The position numbers were made by a program, and so were the translations under genes. From Ifrita kowaldi (taxonomy: Eukaryota; Chordata; Aves; Passeriformes; Cinclosomatidae), in assembly GCA_013398055.1 (NCBI GenBank), contig VZRS01014431.1, forward strand, positions 503,933 to 567,932: a stretch of 64,000 nt of DNA, given 5' to 3'. Below, piece after piece: positions 34,388 through 47,370 of the stretch. The stretch's first letter is position 1; each line of letters begins with the position of its first letter. The notes under the pieces are model-generated. The model ran no database searches. It was not told where the DNA came from and was given only the letters and a program-made list of their open reading frames with translations.

Positions 34388-36352
34388 TTTAGGAGCCTTG
34401 AATTTTAGATGACTACATTAAGCAACTCAAAGCAAGCAACCACAAAAATGATGTACTTAAAGTGCTCTGAAAATCCTGAGCTTAGCTTTTCTATGATTTA
34501 GATGTCTCGCCTTTTAAAAAATTATCATTGTTACAATGATGGCCAGTTTAATAACAGTGACATCCTTCTTGAATTCTTTACTAAAAGCAAATTGCTTTAA
34601 GATTCTCAGAAGGCAATGAAGAAGCATAAAATTATATTTAATTTACCAGTATTTCTTCAGATGTATCAATTACCAGTAATGTAGATGAGAAAGAGAGACA
34701 GGGAATGTATCATTTCTCTCAAAGAAAAAGAAAGCACACCAGAAGGAAAAAAAGTAATTTTCCTTTCCTATTCATGTCCCTAGTCATGACAAATGTCTCT
34801 CAGTTCAGCTATGTCTGCTCAGAGTGCATTTTTACACACTTATAGAGGTTATATATTAATATACGTATTTATGCATACAATACCCATCTTGCTACAATTT
34901 GCTGGTACTCACAGATTTGTCACAGTTGGAGTTTGATTGCATCTGCACAAAACTTAAAAATTTACATTTTAGAGTGACCAGTTCACTCCTATGACTTATT
35001 TCCAATATGTTTTCACTTGGTTTTTTGTATTGTTAGGGTTTTTTTTTTTTCAAGTTATGAATGGGGAAAAACAAAGTCTAAACCTCTGCTCACCACTGAA
35101 AACTTGCTATGAGCTTGATAAAAATACGTTTCAAACACCTTCAGCCATGAGTACTCGTGCATATATGATAAAACATGTGAGGATGGATGGTGCCTTCTCT
35201 AGGAGCAGAACTTATTTCCATCCTGTCGTGTTATGCCTCTTGCAGCTTGTGTTCCACCTGCTGAGAATCTGTACATGAGGAAATTTTCCAATCTAAAATC
35301 TACCATCAGAGGCACCTCAGTAACATCCACTCCATGGGATGCAGAGGAAGAAGGAGCGAATTACTGTTGGCACAGGGAGATTTTTACACCTACAGCAATG
35401 GCAGTCAGAGATCATCAAAGCACAACCACCACGTTAGTAACACAACAAAATCCTGGCCAAGCTTCAAATCTCAAGTGAATTCACATGTAACATACCCCAA
35501 AAGACTTTGAAACCTATTAGAGGCACGAGGAAGATTTTTCACATAGACTAGAGAAAAGTAAAATTAAAATCTGTTAAGTGCTACGAGGAGAAACATCTGA
35601 TGGGCTCTGAGGATAATATTCCCACCTTCCCAGCAGAGTACAGGGAGTTTTGTTTGGTTTGGGGGGGATTTTTCTTTCTAAACAGCCTCCTCTTGCCAAG
35701 ATTTTATACCATAAATTGAACTACACCTCACGGGAGCATCGAGCATATTACAAACAAAGTAACTGTGCTTTTGATGAGCAAACAACTTCAAAGAGCACTC
35801 TCATGTTTATCTTGAACACAGGGTTCCCACCAGAGCCCAGATGAACAAGGTTCAGTTTCCAACAGGACATCTCCCTGCCAGAGCTCAGCCACAAGCATTT
35901 ATGAGGGGTGGGGGGAAACTTTATCATCAAATCAATTTTAGAGTCATCATTTTTTTCTGTGTTGCAAGGGTGTTCCAGGATGCCACTGGGAGCGGAGTGG
36001 ATGTGGCTCTCTCTTAACCAAACAATAGCTGCCTTCAGGAGGAAGTCCCTGAGGAAACTGCCCTTAAAACTTGCAGTGTGCTGTGCCTTAACACCTGCCT
36101 GTAGTCACAGACTCCTGCCTTGCCCAGAGCTATGTGAGGTGATTCAAACATAGCTCTGCACTCACAGCATGAGGGGTGAGATTTGAAACCAAAGCTTATT
36201 AATACAGACTAAAATGAACGATATTCGGTATTTCCATCGGCCTGAAATCTACTTGTCACACCACCAATAAATGAAATCCCAACAAAGCACAGAGAGATAG
36301 CATTTATATGTGCCCAGAAGAAAGAAATGTGGATTGTGGAATAGGAAAATAC

Positions 36353-36463
36353 CAGGTTTGGAGCAACCTGGTCTAGTGTAAGGTGTTGCTGCCCCTGGCA
36401 GGGGATTGGGATGAGGTGATTTTTAAGGTCCCATCTTACCCAAAGTATCCCATGATTCTATGA
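36353..36463 (+). mobile_element. CR1 LINE, 3' tail
   Basis: The sequence runs through the CR1 3' untranslated part: TTTGGAGCAACCTGGTCTAG, a GGTGTTGCTGCCCCTGGCAG segment, TTTTTAAGGTCCC, and finally the tail octamer ATGATTCTATGA. The 5' end is truncated. It is of the same 3'-end type as the copies at 42325 and 46131. Confidence 0.92.
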
Positions 36464-36879
36464 AGAAAATGCTGTCTATCTAAGCAAACTGTTCTCTTAG
36501 CCCTGTACTATGATCCATCCTTTCTGGGGTAACAACAGGTTTCAGAAAGTTAATACAAAGAAGCCATTCATGGAATTTTCTCGTAAACTCACAGGCTTGG
36601 ACTGCCCTCCTCGTATTATTAACTATTTCATTGCATAAAGGAGGGACAGAAGAAAGAGCAGGAAGTTCTCATCCTGTTATTCTAGAGCAAAGTCTGCAGA
36701 TGTGCAAAGTTATTCCATCAGTGCCATGCTGGGAAAGGTAGTGGTGTCTGTGGCACCAAGGACAGGCAAACCATTTTCAAATGGATCTTCTCACAGTATT
36801 TGCTGTGCTTCAGTCCCAAAACAACTCTCTCTCTCTGAAGAGGCAGATGCAATCATCTTATGAATTCATGAGGAAGCTG

Positions 36880-37090
36880 AAATTTTGTGAGAAGCTGATG
36901 GCAAAGAGCTGTTTTAATTATTCTCCAACTCGCTGACTCCACCTTAATCAGACTATATTAAATAAAATGTATGGATGCTGGAGACTGGAATGCTGCAGTT
37001 CATAACTACAATTAACCACTATTAATTAATATCTGAAAGATAAATGAGCCATGGGATCCATTTATTCCTGGGTTGGGAGTATTTAAATTC
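36880..37090. other. Possible conserved non-coding element
   Basis: AT-rich block with dense TAAT/ATTA cores, a TTAATTAATATC site and no recognisable repeat. It lies about 400 bp after a CR1 tail. The basis is texture only. Confidence 0.28.
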
Positions 37091-38624
37091 ACAGTAGGAT
37101 GCCAGCCCATTTTTCACAGCAGTGAATTAAGGAAAGTGTGAATCAAAGCTCAGTGCTGTAAGATGCAGGAGACATTTTCAGATCTGTTTGGTTCTTATCC
37201 TTTAAATGGGGAAAGAGGAGACAGACACAGATGCACTGAAATTTCACCAGGAGAACAAAGAGAAAATGACAGTGATCCCACCCAGAGAGATGGAGCCTGG
37301 GTCTCAGAACTTCCCATGCTCTTACCCAGTTCCAGCTCTGCAGGGTGGACAAGAAAGACGGATTTCCCTGAGGCTGCACAGCACAGGCATTGGTTTGCTC
37401 TGCCCTTACCCCAGCCCAGGTGCCAAAACGCTCCTGGCCAACACCAGAGTTTGCTCAGAGTGAGAGCAACACATCCAAGCAAACATTCATGATGTTCTTT
37501 CTCCTTCGCATCAAGGACATACCCTACCTCACATGGATCCTTAAAATTCAGTCAAGACTTGTTTTGCCCTCTCTTGTCTACTTATGCTTGGAAAATCCCA
37601 TCCAAGGCTTGCCATAAAACACACGGGTACTTTCCATGTCCTCTCCAGGAGAGCTAAAATGCGAAGTTTCTCAGAACATGTTGCAAGATAATGATGTTCT
37701 TTCCAGAACTGTGAGGAAAGTTGTCATTCAAGCCTCAGTAGAGCTATGGTTGCCATCATTATCAGCAATTGATTTGACAGCAGCCTGGGGCTTGCACAGG
37801 TTAGGAAGGCAGAGCCCAACTCCCTGTGTTGGAAATGCTGAGTGAGGTTGTCACATTCCCCAGCTGCTCATGACAGAAAGGGAAGACTGCCCAGAGAATT
37901 ATCCTGTGATGATCTAAAGATTTGGTTTCTGTCCTACGACTCAAGGAGTAAGTCAGACACTATATTTATGGAACATACTAAGTGTTAAAGTAGAGGAATG
38001 ACTGAACCTTAGAAGGATTGAAATTCAGATTCTTCCCTACATTTTCCATCTTTCCTAACTGGAGTTCTACTGGAATTCATGTGCTCTGGAAACTCCAGCA
38101 TTTTGTCATTTGATTTTTCTTCACAATTGAAATGAAAATAAAAATATTTGTCAAGGGGAATGGGTAGAGCAGAAAGTTTCAATGCAAATTTTGCTGAAGA
38201 AAGCAGAAATACTTTTTGCTTCTGTAAACACAAAGCATTTCAATACCCCCTATCAGAATCAGCTTAGAGTCCATTCAAGGCTGCCGTGCATCTTCTCAAA
38301 ACTTTGTGATGTCTCAAGGGACAGGAGGGGAAGTTCAATGCTGCAGGGCCCCCAGTCTCTTGGAAGGACCATGTTATACCTCCTTAGCAAAAAATCTTTG
38401 AGTTTTAAATACTTGATTTTCAACCAAAAGGCCTTCCACCAAAATCTCCTGAAGAGTTTTCTCTCTAAAGCTCCATTCTGAAAAAGGTTTTTCATGTTCT
38501 CACAAAAGGAGGCTCTTCTGCAAGGTTCATAATATCTCCTGCTTCCTTTTGAAAGCAGAAACAATGGACTTTCTAGCAGTATTTTGACACTTCCAGTTCT
38601 CCAGTAACAACAAACATGAAATCC

Positions 38625-38650
38625 AAAAGTATTTATAGATAAATACTTTT
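38625..38650. repeat. Perfect 12-bp inverted repeat
   Basis: AAAAGTATTTAT (38625-38636) and its exact reverse complement ATAAATACTTTT (38639-38650) are separated by the two bases AG. The DNA could extrude a short cruciform. It does not extend into longer arms, so it is not the centre of a recognisable transposon. Confidence 0.88.
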
Positions 38651-41600
38651 CAGTACAAGACTTAAATAAAAATTTGAGATGGTTCTTCTTGCAAAAAAAT
38701 CCTTGTTTTTTCCTGAGTCCTTGATACCACAGGATCTTCTCAGCGTCTAAAAATTTTGTGGTGGAAAAACACATCAATGATAAAACCTCTCAGAATCCAG
38801 GACGTTGTTTTTGTTCACACAAAACTGTCATTAATTCCAAATAATTTTAACATGAGTTACTACACAGTGATAAAGGACTTAAGTATTCCCCAATAGTACA
38901 CAGATGCTATCACTTCACACAGGAAATACTCAATCTGCTCATTTGTTCTTTGTATGCAACAAAAAGTGAGGAATATTCATTTAATTACTGGTGAGGATCC
39001 TCAAAAGAGCCTGGTTACGTTAGCACCAGACCCAGAGTATGGCACATTCTTTCCCACAGAAAGAAAAAATGCCAAAATCAGTACTCCCTGCCCCAATATC
39101 AAAGAGGAATTATTTTTTCAGGAGCTTTTTTCCTACTATGTGGAAATAAAAAAGAAACCAGATTCCACTGCTAATTCTTTAGCAGGTTCACAGGAAAACA
39201 AAAGGCACATGGTCAAAATGATTGGGTGATTAAGCCCTTTGCCCATGAGAAATGACTCTGTTTTCAGCAGCAGTGTGAAAACAGGACTTCTTCAGCAGGC
39301 TGAAGAACTAAACACATGAAAATGTAAACATATGAAAATGTGGCTCTTCTTTTCAGAACACTTTCATTTTGTTCTGGATACCCCGTTGTTCCTACAAATA
39401 CTTTGTTGTAGCTCATGGTGGATTTTCTGCAGATGAGCACAGGCTGGACGTGCCAGGCAGGGGTTTTGGTACTCCAGCTCCTGCTCTGCTGTTGGGCTGC
39501 TTGGGGGATGCCAGGGGCATCCCTGCTGGAGCGTGGAAGGAGGAACAGGCACTAAGGATGGGGCTGGACCCTGCACACACCCCCAGGGGACCAGGACAGC
39601 CCCGCTGCTGGGCTCAGCAGCTACTGCTCCTCTCGGTTTGGGGCAGGCGGGGGTCACCCTGCCAGCAGAGACCCTCCGTGCTCAGGTGTGCAGGGCAGAG
39701 GTGGGATCTCACCAGCACCATTCTCTGCTGGTTTGGGAGCTAAGGAGCCGTTGTCTGTCACCACCACGTAGCCTTTGTGACAGGAAGGCTCAGCTAAAGA
39801 GACCAGGAACTGCTGCCCTGCTGGAGCCAAAATATCCCTGTATGAGTGAGGAAGACAGAGAGAGTGGCTGATAGTGCTTCCTTGTGCCTATAAATCTTAA
39901 CTATGTCGGGTCAAATTCTGCCACACTGGTTGGAGGCAGAATCCAGAGCTGTTTTCTCAATTCTGCTGCTTATTCCAGTGAAATAGGAATACACTGATTT
40001 ATAGCCTCTAACCCCATAAGAAACAGTGAATATCAGTTGATGTTTGCACAGCTCTGTTGTTGGAGCTTGTCTCTTCTCTGACCCTGAGTCAATGAAACTC
40101 CACTTCCAAGCTGCAACAAGAAGGAGAAAGGTAAACTAACAGCATTACAGATCATTAACCCAGAATACAACTCTCAACACAAAATGCACAGGACAAGACA
40201 ATGTTAAAAGGACAAAACTGAACACTCTGGTGCTCATTTTTAATCTCTCTGCCTAACCTCCAGTAGCACAACCAAATGTAATTACAGCCAGCAGCAAAAG
40301 GAAAATCAAGATCACAGACTCAATCCCGATTAAAATAAATAAATATGAAAAATATAGAAAGCATATGGGCACTGAAGAGCAGCATATGGATCACGTCCTG
40401 AAGTACAAGGCCTGCCATATGCTTCCAGAGCCTGGTTCAAAGGAAAACCTCGCTCCCTCCTCCCGATGTCTTTGGCTAGGTCACGAATCAGCTGCCTCCC
40501 AACATCTTGTGCCATTGGGCAAGTTTGCTTTTGAATAATGAAGCAAGTTTCGGCTCAGCATGGGGAGAATCCCAGGTAGAAAATGGACAGATGGCTGGTC
40601 CTAGTTAAGCAGGCAGACTGAGATGAAGCATTCCCCTTTGCCTTCTTTCATACCAATCTTTACACTGTGTCCTACACCAGCTGTGTGTGTCTAAACCTCT
40701 TTACCTGCTGTTTCCCTAAGAAAATAGTCCTTAATTTTTTGACCTCCCGTGCTGACCCACCAGCCCTGTAGGGAATGTTAATCAGCTGTTAACATGGCTT
40801 GGGATGTGGCACTCAACCAGTTTGTGGAGTTCTTCAGCCTCTTCCTACCCAGGCCCCTGTTCCTTCATGCTTCACTGGCCCCAGCCAACCCCATCTGCCT
40901 GTGGATGTCTAGCATATGCTCTGTGCCTGGCACTGCCCAGCAGGAAATGATGCCTGCAGCCCTCCCGGTGTCTGGCATGAGATAAGGACAATTTAGATCG
41001 CAATCAAGGAACAGCACTGCTCAAGCGTGGGGCTAGGAGAGGAGGAAGGAGACAGCAATGACTGGTCCCCAAAGAGAGGATTTCCTGCCATGCTGCAACT
41101 GCAGTGATGAACGGGGGACATAGACTCTCCTGGATGGATGCAGAGCCAATGCTGAGAACTTAAAATCACCAGGAAGCACTGAGGTCTGCGCTGCTGTTTG
41201 AATTCCATGGATGTCACACAAGAAATGTATTTGCAATTATCGACGGTGTCGCTATGATCAAGGGGAGCAGAGACAAAAGCTCCTGCTCAGGGTACTTGCT
41301 GTCTTCAACAGATTGGGCCAGGGAGCCCCACTGGGAGCTGGCTGCTGGAGAGCACAGGAGCAGAGTGTGCTCCAGGCTGGGGGTGCTGCTGACAGCAGCA
41401 CTGATGTGAGCCAGCCGCTCCTCGCCCCCAGCAGCAGCCCGGGGCACGGGGCAGGGCTCACATAAGCTGAACATATGTCCAGGGAGGGCAGGGAAGGGAG
41501 GGCTCCTGTCCTGTGGCTGCACTGCTGGCCCAGTCTGTCCAGGGAATTGCTTTCTTCCTCTGGCTTTTGGCAATATTAGGTTATTTTTTAATATTATTTT

Positions 41601-42200
41601 TACACTGGGACCACTTAGAGTTCCCCACCAGGGCAGAACTGGTGTGCAGGTCAGCCTTCCCCATCAGGAATGGCTTTCCAATATTAGTCTAGTGCTGTCA
41701 TATCTGGGCATTCAAAAGTCAGGGCTCAGGACTTAAGACCACAAGACAATAAAAAAGAAAAAGGAAAAAAACACCACCCACCCCCACCCCCCTCATTTTT
41801 AACCAACAGCCGTATCTTCTTTTCAAGTTTTAAATCACTGTTTTTGCATAAGATCCTAAATTTTTCTCTTCCATCTGGGAGGACCAGATATTCACCTGGT
41901 TCTGGGATACCAAGAACTGTGGCTTTGGGAAAAATACTGATAAAATCCAGGTAGGACTCTCATTTAGCCACACCACTGTCTGTTTTTTATGACAATATTA
42001 ATGTCAAGGTGACAAAACTTGTGATTCCTGCCTCAGACTGTGTATTCAAATGGTTTGAAGCTTGCAGTCATGGGGAGAAGGGGTATTCTTATTTTATAGT
42101 GTTGTTCATTTAAAAGTGTTGTTCTAAAAAGACAAATGGAGGGATAAATAAGTACAGAAAAGGAAAAGCTGGAAGCCTAGAAAAGAACATCCTTGTATTA

Positions 42201-42256
42201 CAAAAAAAAACCACACAAAAACCCCACAAAAAAAAACACCAAAAAAAAAATCCCCA
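42201..42256 (+). repeat. A/C-rich low-complexity tract
   Basis: Runs of 9 to 10 A broken by CC or CAC. It lies about 70 bp before a CR1 fragment but is not part of CR1. Confidence 0.8.
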
Positions 42257-42324
42257 AACTGCTCAAAGCTTGAAGTATCCATAGCTAAAACCAGGAAGAA
42301 ATTTCATGTTGTAGGCTTTTGAAT

Positions 42325-42612
42325 CTTGAAGGTGTGTTCAAGACGTAATGATATGACAAGGAGGAATGATTTTAAACTAAAAGAGAGAACGTTTAGATTA
42401 GGTGTTAGGAGGAAATTCTTTACTTGGCGGGTGCTGAGGCCCTGGCACAGGGTGCCCAGAGAAGCTGAGGCTGCCCCATCCCTGGAAGTGTCCAAGGCCA
42501 GTTTGGATGGGGCTTGGAGCAACCTGGGATAGTGGAAGGTGTCCCTGCCCATGGGAGGGGTTTGGAACAGGATTATCTACAAGGTACCTTCCTCCCAAAG
42601 CATCTCTTGATG
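42325..42612 (+). mobile_element. CR1 LINE, 3' fragment
   Basis: In order: GACAAGGAGGAATG, TTTTAAACTAAAAGAGAG, a TTAGGAGGAAATTCTTTAC block, GAGGCCCTGGCACAGGGTGC, CTGCCCCATCCCTGGAAGTG, GGGCTTGGAGCAACCTGGG, then the ATTATCTACAAGGTACC end with a badly decayed octamer tail at about 42612. This is the CR1 3' untranslated part with a little upstream sequence, truncated at its 5' end. It is clearly non-functional. Confidence 0.95.
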
Positions 42613-44980
42613 CCAGCGTCCAGAGAGGACTAGACTTAAAAATACCACTCTACTTTCCCAACCAGCTCTGTGCTTCAGCTCCTTTCTGTTTCTGTGCTCA
42701 GCACTTCATCCTGGCAGGAGCAGAACCGGTTTCCTTCCTCATGACAAATTGAGCTGTGCAGGGTGCCATTGAAGTCTGCAGAACAACACCCCCTGCTCCT
42801 TACAGACAGACTCACCTCCCTCACGTTCTCATGCACAGCAAACCAGATTGTCTTCACACACTCAGCAAAGTTTTGCAAAGGAAGAAAGGAAAACCTCCAA
42901 GAGTGCCAACCAAAACAAAGCCTGGCAACGGAAGGTGAATTACAGCTTCAGTGCCATGGAAATTAATCCCCTAGGAAAGGGAACGCTAGCGCAGAGTTTA
43001 AAATTTTGCCATGAAAAGTTCACTGTGTTATCACATTTCCCTTCGGGATCAGGTTTTCCACACTCTTTGGATTGTTTCACAAAACAAATTTTTCTCCTAT
43101 TTATGAAACAGGTAGACCAATTTCTATTTAACAGAAATAGCTGCTAGGAGAATATGTTTTAATGTCTTGGTACATGAAATAGAACAACCTGATCTCCATT
43201 TCTTGCACAGATCAAGACTCTAAACAAATCCTGGTTTCCAATAACACACCAAAAATTGAAAGGAAAGTGCCTATCCTAATTCTATCCTTAACATCTAATT
43301 AAAATACACTGAAAGCATAGGAAATGTTGCTATGTCAAACGACTGCTGGCTGTACAAAATATATACATACTTTCAAAACATTTCAGATTGATTTTCCATC
43401 CAAATTTAAGATTTATATTGAAAAATAAAAGCATTATTTTGAACAATTAGGTTAAATGCATATAATCTTAACTGCGTCTGATGAGCTCACACTTTCCTTT
43501 TTCTTCATCTTTTTTTTTTTTTAAGAGAGAGTATCAAATAAATTTTGACACATTAACTTGCCTAAATTTAGACAAGGAAAAACAAAATGTGACATTTACT
43601 TAAAGTCACTTAGTTTGAACCTCATATACATGATTGGATAAAGTTTGCTACTTTCTCATGATGAAGACGTTGTGACATTTAAAGGGAGGATGGCTGAAGG
43701 AATAATGACAACACTGAACTTTAGATTTGGAGTTCTGGTTATTGTTTTCAGTTCTCTTGTAGACTTGTCATATAACCTTGTAGGGAAAAAAAACCCCAAA
43801 ACAACTCATTAATCCTGTTTTAAAATCCAAATCCCAACTAATCTACCAAACAGAACACTTCAATAGCTAATTGAATCGGCTTTTAGCCCCTCAGAAAGAA
43901 GATGGTGCACAAGTGCACTAATATTTGCAAATTCTAGATTATGTTCTCATAGCCTGACTCCCTGTGTTCAGATCCCCTGACACTCTGGAGGTGTGAACGC
44001 CTGCACACATCTAAAGCAGCAAAGAATAGAGGTTCCTGTTTCAGCTGGAATGCAAAAATGTAAAAATCTGTGCCTGTCAAATAGAGGATTAGGAAAATAA
44101 GCATGTAATTGAGTGGAAGGCAGCAGAAGTTGGAAGGTGTCCACAGGATAACTTAGTTCAATTGGAGGATAAGTTCAAGACCGTACCTTCCTATAAAACA
44201 GAGTGGATTTGCCAGTGAAACTTCATTTTCTGGTTGTGTAGGGGAGTGGATCAAACAACAGCAGAGATCATGTTCCAATGTGGACATCACGAGTTAGAAG
44301 TTTGCATCAAAAAAATATTAAGTAACGGGGGGAAAAAAAAGTAAGTGGAAAATTCTTTGGTTTTGTCTCCCCAAACAAAGAAAAAAAATGAGGATGAAAG
44401 ACAAAAATATCCATTGTTGATAATGTTCTCTTGGAAGGTGGAAGATTTGCAAAAGATGATAACTAATTCTCACTCAAGGCAATTAGTGGCCCAAGAGGGA
44501 GTGGAGCGGGTGCAGGGAGCTCAACATGTCTCACGTAATTCTGGTTAGGAGGAGTGACTGGGCAGGAGCCAGACCTGGATTATCTCAAACTGATAGAGGG
44601 AGCACACGTGTTTAGAAAGAAGAACGAGTGCCAAATATGCAGCTCCTCGCTCCCATAAAACATAAGGTGTTTTATTTCTGCATCAGATGTTTCAAACACA
44701 ATTGACTTCTATTAAGTTTCAATGTAAACCACTTTGCTTTCCTAATGTAGCATGAACTTTAACTGTGGCCATTTCAGAGACCTTACATGGATACCATATT
44801 ACCAAACAAAAGATACACATTTGCTGTCTCTCAGAATATATTTTTTTCCCCTTTCTCTCTCACCTTGTCTGGAACCTGGACTTTTTTCATCTTTTCAGCT
44901 ATTTCTCATTTATATCCACACGTATGTTACAGGAATTTTCCAAAACATTTGTCACAAATATTATATCCTTGTTAGGAGAT

Positions 44981-45029
<49 letters not shown>

Positions 45030-46130
45030 AAAATAGAAAGAAATAGAGTTGGTGTTGTTTTATTTTATAGGGTGCAAATAGACAGGAACTGAAATAATGT
45101 TCTAACTAGAAAGTGTTTACTGGTCAATGGTAAGTATTTTGTGGACACCAAGAAAGGCAATTACCCTTCCATCCTAAAGGTTGGGCTAGTCAAATGTTAT
45201 TTGCAGGGGACAGTGCAGTTGTGCTGAAATACTTCTGGCAGAAAATTCATTGTTCTGCATTCACAATTACTGGGATATGCATCATATTGCATTACTTGAT
45301 CAAAAGGCAGGACAGTATGAAGGATTTCATTTAATCAGGCGATGAGAAAGGCTGCTGATTAGTTGGCTAATTCTGGCTCACAGGCTAAAACTTGATCACA
45401 GGTTTTCTAACAGCAAATTAAAGGTAAAGCCAAGGAAAAGTCAGAAGTTTCAGCTGGCAAGAGTTCACAGGATTCCTTTCTCCAGTTTTGATTCATAAGT
45501 AACTTTGTGCAGCCCGAGTTCCAGGTTTGCAACTGAAACCATACAAGCAAAAACTGAATGCCTTGTTTCACGTCTAGAAAAAACCAGTGCACATTCCTTG
45601 TGAGAGGTGCAGTGACAGCAGCTTCAGGTCCAGGTCTGCAATTCCTGCTGAACTCTTTGCCCCACATTTTGCAGGTTGCATTTGGTCTGTTTTTTTGTAC
45701 AATTAATCCCATTATTTTATCAAGCAACCAGAGATAAACAGATCTATAATAAACTTCTGAAGAGGCACCCTCTTAAGAAAAGCGAAGGGGAGGAGCCAAA
45801 AAGGCAGAAAGCTCATCCTGAAAACTGTTATTCCATCTTTCAGGCACTTCCCATCCATTTCTTCACAACAGAGCTCTTGGGATGTGTCACCATCCAGCTG
45901 GAAAGGGGTGGCCACAGCACACTCAGGCTGGCTTGTGCTCACCTGGGTTGGTTTCTCCAAGCTGTGCCTCTGTGTTCTGCCTGCTTCCAGACTTGTTCTC
46001 CCAGAGAACATAAGCACATCTAGCCACACTGCATGCCAACAATCCTACAATTCAATTATTTCTCAGCCTGAGTTGCCAGAGTCTTTTCAAGAATCTCCAA
46101 ATTGGTCAAATGATCTGGAACAAAACAAAA
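42613..46130. other. Non-coding stretch, no gene recognised
   Basis: AT-rich unique DNA with frames of at most 115 codons. Homopolymers are T13 at about 43510-43522 and the A45 tract listed separately. No exon, RNA gene or further transposon could be named. Confidence 0.5.
44984..45028 (+). repeat. A45 homopolymer
   Basis: Forty-five uninterrupted A residues, by far the longest homopolymer in the window. No AATAAA signal or mRNA-like body precedes it, so a processed pseudogene is not supported. Runs this long are unstable and are also prone to sequencing and assembly error, so the length should be treated as approximate. Confidence 0.9.
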
Positions 46131-46292
46131 AGAGAAGCTCTGGCTGCCCCATCCCTGGCAGTGTTCAAGGCTAGGTTAGATGGGGCTTGGAGCAACCTGG
46201 CCTAGTGGAAGGTGTTCCTGCCTCTTGCAGGGGGTTGGAACAAGATTATCTTTAAGGTCCCTTCCAAGCTAAATCATTCAATGATTCTATGA
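46131..46292 (+). mobile_element. CR1 LINE, 3' fragment
   Basis: Starts abruptly at AGAGAAGCTCTGGCTGCCCC and continues through CATCCCTGGCAGTGTTCAAG, GGGGCTTGGAGCAACCTGG and ATTATCTTTAAGGTCCC to a clean tail, ATGATTCTATGA. This is the least decayed CR1 of the window by eye. It has the same 3'-end type and orientation as the copies at 36353 and 42325. Confidence 0.95.
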
Positions 46293-46599
46293 AAAAGCAG
46301 CCTGAAGCTATTCAGGAACAAACAAAACCTCTGGAATAGTATTTACAGCCTCTTAAGAGAAAGCAAGAGCTGCCAATGGGATACACATAACACGCTCTTG
46401 CCCTCTGAACCAGGCTCTTCCCACGTAGCCCATATCAAATCAGGAGAGGATAACGATGTCCTGTCTCAGGAGTCTGCACCAGCTGCAAGAGCAAACAACA
46501 AGTGAACCCACTGTGCACAATGGATGAAGTGTGAAATTAGTTCTGTCACCTCCACACACACCACAGTGAATCAGGCCTTCCTGAGGGCTTCAGCAGATC

Positions 46600-47370
46600 A
46601 GAATTTCCAGTTGTTTAATTTGAGATCAAGGCAAGAGCGCACAAGACTCTGCCCCACTCCTCTCCATCGGGCTAAGTGGCCGAAATAAAAATGAGGCTAA
46701 ACAAACCTACTGGGAGAAGAGATGAAGACGTGGGCGGTGGAAAGAAATGACCACTTCACCCTTTGCTGCTTTTAGTGGATTCTAATTAGGAATCTGGCAG
46801 TGCCACCCACTCAGCGGGAAGCCCACATTATTAACACTGGCATCAAAAGCAAGCCGACTGCAATCTGCAGGAGCGGCTGCCGAACTGGCACAGCCTCCCC
46901 TCCGCTCTTGGCCGAAGCACCACAACAGATGTCTGAAGGGTTGGTGTTTCTTTTCCTAGCCCTACCCCCGCTTCGCATGACCTTATGCCAGAGATTACAT
47001 GTACAAGTGCCAAGGTAAAGGTCCTTAATGGGTCAAAGAAACATCCTTAAGAGGCTATTTCTTTTAAACCTCTCTAATTTTAAATGGTACATCGAGGCTG
47101 TGAATGAGCATAGTCTTGTGGGGGACACAGAGAAATGTATAACCATTCAGCTGTAATTATAGTAATCTAGTATAGTCAGTGCGAAAAAACAATGGCCTTT
47201 CCTCTCTTGTTATTCTGAATCATTTGTAGATGTTCATGTTTTAATCATATTTTCCAGATGAATCGATATGAGGGAGAGAACGACAGAGAGATAATTATGT
47301 GCGCTGAACAAATATTCTACCTAACTGAGGTTGTGCTGGGAAGGGCTGCTGGTAATTAATGAAGTACTGC
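46600..47370. other. Possible cluster of conserved non-coding elements
   Basis: This block keeps many CpGs in its first half (46660-46980) and then passes into AT-rich DNA with TAAT cores: TTCTAATTAGGAATC at about 46779, CAGCTGTAATTATAGTAATC at about 47149, and GATGAATCGATATG at about 47259. It ends with GGTAATTAATG near 47350. No open frame longer than 72 codons and no transposon fits. It resembles a developmental enhancer cluster, but that is judged by texture only. Confidence 0.36.

Larger units (their letters stand above)
32046..36352. other. Non-coding stretch, no gene recognised
   Basis: Frames are at most 95 codons on either strand. It contains AT-rich low-complexity DNA at about 32350-32410 and a T11 run near 35040. 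A possible scrap of an old SINE at 34290-34345 is listed separately. Otherwise nothing could be named. Confidence 0.5.
36464..42200. other. Non-coding stretch, no gene recognised
   Basis: No exon could be supported. The 172-codon minus-strand frame (38259-38777) is the longest here; it is rich in Lys, Phe and Leu with no pattern I know. GC-rich patches at about 37290-37440, 39430-39740 and 41240-41560 give overlapping frames on both strands, which is typical of chance. A C-rich run lies at 41771-41793. The part at 36880-37090 has conserved-element texture (TTTTAATTATTCTCC, AACCACTATTAATTAATATC). Confidence 0.5.

Noticed and set aside
34290..34410. A full MIR copy at this place
   Set aside because: Only about 15 bases match well, and the flanks do not follow the MIR order, so it is kept as a low-confidence scrap only.
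38259..38777. 172-codon open frame on the minus strand
   Set aside because: The product is dominated by Lys, Phe and Leu, as expected from AT-rich DNA. I see no domain, and the start and stop are not placed as in an exon. A search against bird proteins would be decisive; I expect no hit.
39364..39871. Overlapping frames of 97 to 124 codons on both strands
   Set aside because: GC-rich DNA lacks stop codons by chance. The products are low-complexity Pro/Ala/Gly/Leu-rich with no family match, and CpG density is low.
44752..45046. Frame ending in poly-Lys next to the A45 tract, as a processed pseudogene
   Set aside because: There is no AATAAA before the A run and no resemblance to a known protein. 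The poly-Lys is simply the A tract translated.
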